Shown here in pieces: positions 5,901 through 6,207 of a DNA stretch of 6,207 nt (the stretch's first letter is position 1; each line of letters starts with the position of its first letter). The notes below the pieces were generated by a model, which saw only the letters and a list, made by a program, of their open reading frames with translations, was not told where the DNA came from and searched no databases. Source of the DNA: an uncultured Candidatus Competibacteraceae bacterium (GTDB lineage Bacteria > Pseudomonadota > Gammaproteobacteria > Competibacterales > Competibacteraceae); the NCBI GenBank assembly GCA_937872125.1, contig CALMNY010000514.1, positions 1 through 6,207 on the forward strand, written 5' to 3'. A program made the translations under genes and the position numbers.

Positions 5901-6056
5901 TCACTTGATCTTGGCTTCTTTATAAGGAACATGCTTGCGGACCACTGGATCAAATTTCTTCATCTCCAGCTTTTCCGGCGTGGTGCGCTTGTTCTTGGTC
6001 GTGGTGTAGAAATGCCCCGTACCCGCTGTGGAAACCAGCTTGATTTTGTCACGCAT
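5901..6056 (-). CDS. rpmG: 50S ribosomal protein L33
   Basis: A complete 51-residue L33, beginning [20 protein letters not shown] and ending [30 protein letters not shown] (21-40) is near-diagnostic of proteobacterial L33. It contains no cysteine, so it is the zinc-independent (C-minus) form. The ATG at 6056 has an AAGGAG ribosome site 8 bp upstream, placed in the 12-bp gap after the L28 stop, so it is translated from the rpmB-rpmG operon. It is a large-subunit protein near the E-site. Confidence 0.97.
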   Translation of the reverse strand: MRDKIKLVSTAGTGHFYTTTKNKRTTPEKLEMKKFDPVVRKHVPYKEAKIK

Positions 6057-6068
6057 GGCCGTCGCTCC

Positions 6069-6207
6069 TTAAAATTTTTCGCCTCGGGCGCGCAATTCGG
6101 CGAGAACGGCGTCGATCCCCTTTTTGTCGATGATGCGCATACCATGGCAGGATACACGCAGGCTCACGAATCGCTGCTCGCTTTCGACCCAGAACCGATG
6201 AACGTGC
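6069..6207 (-). CDS. rpmB: 50S ribosomal protein L28, C-terminal part (cut by window edge)
   Basis: The last 45 residues of L28 are present; the N-terminal ~33 residues of a normal ~78-residue protein lie beyond the right edge. The visible part reads [20 protein letters not shown] and then [20 protein letters not shown], closely matching the gammaproteobacterial protein. It ends GEKF then TAA at 6069-6071. It is the upstream gene of the rpmB-rpmG operon. The single cysteine visible is not part of a CxxC zinc pair. Confidence 0.96.
   Translation of the reverse strand, partial: HVHRFWVESEQRFVSLRVSCHGMRIIDKKGIDAVLAELRARGEKF

Overview
The window looks like a gammaproteobacterial chromosome segment, GC-rich by eye, that combines conserved housekeeping genes with an accessory patch. 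The best taxonomic cue is the rpmB-rpmG pair (L28 then L33) at the right edge, with strongly gammaproteobacterial protein sequences. Nothing here fixes the genus.

Left part (1-1640), accessory: a single plus-strand gene encodes an AAA ATPase of the AAA_14/DUF4143 type and has its own promoter. It is bracketed by two inverted copies of a 23-bp sequence (32-54 and 1376-1398), the second starting 2 bp after the stop codon. A third copy (1496-1518) faces the second, making a 143-bp palindromic, MITE-like unit with a small hairpin just inside each end. No transposase is visible. The next ~120 bp hold no intact gene but may carry scraps of a decayed one.

Centre (1637-5233), minus strand: a tight four-gene operon read right to left. 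It encodes an ABC ATPase, a six-helix ABC-2 permease (ATGA overlap), a membrane-anchored GldG/ABC_transp_aux protein (3-bp gap) and a membrane-anchored DUF4340 protein (7-bp gap). These should form one inner-membrane ABC complex with two large periplasmic auxiliary subunits, resembling the GldA-GldF-GldG set of gliding bacteria but in a non-gliding lineage. Its substrate is unknown. The DUF4340 protein appears to have lost its C-terminal part exactly where the repeat-bearing patch begins, so the accessory region probably eroded the operon's distal end.

Right part (5234-6207): a 92-bp divergent intergenic region carries a good Fur-box-like palindrome. It could serve the ABC operon, the adjacent plus-strand psiE-like membrane protein gene, or both. 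The psiE-like gene converges on the minus-strand rpmB-rpmG operon, and a bidirectional terminator lies between them. L28 is cut by the window edge.
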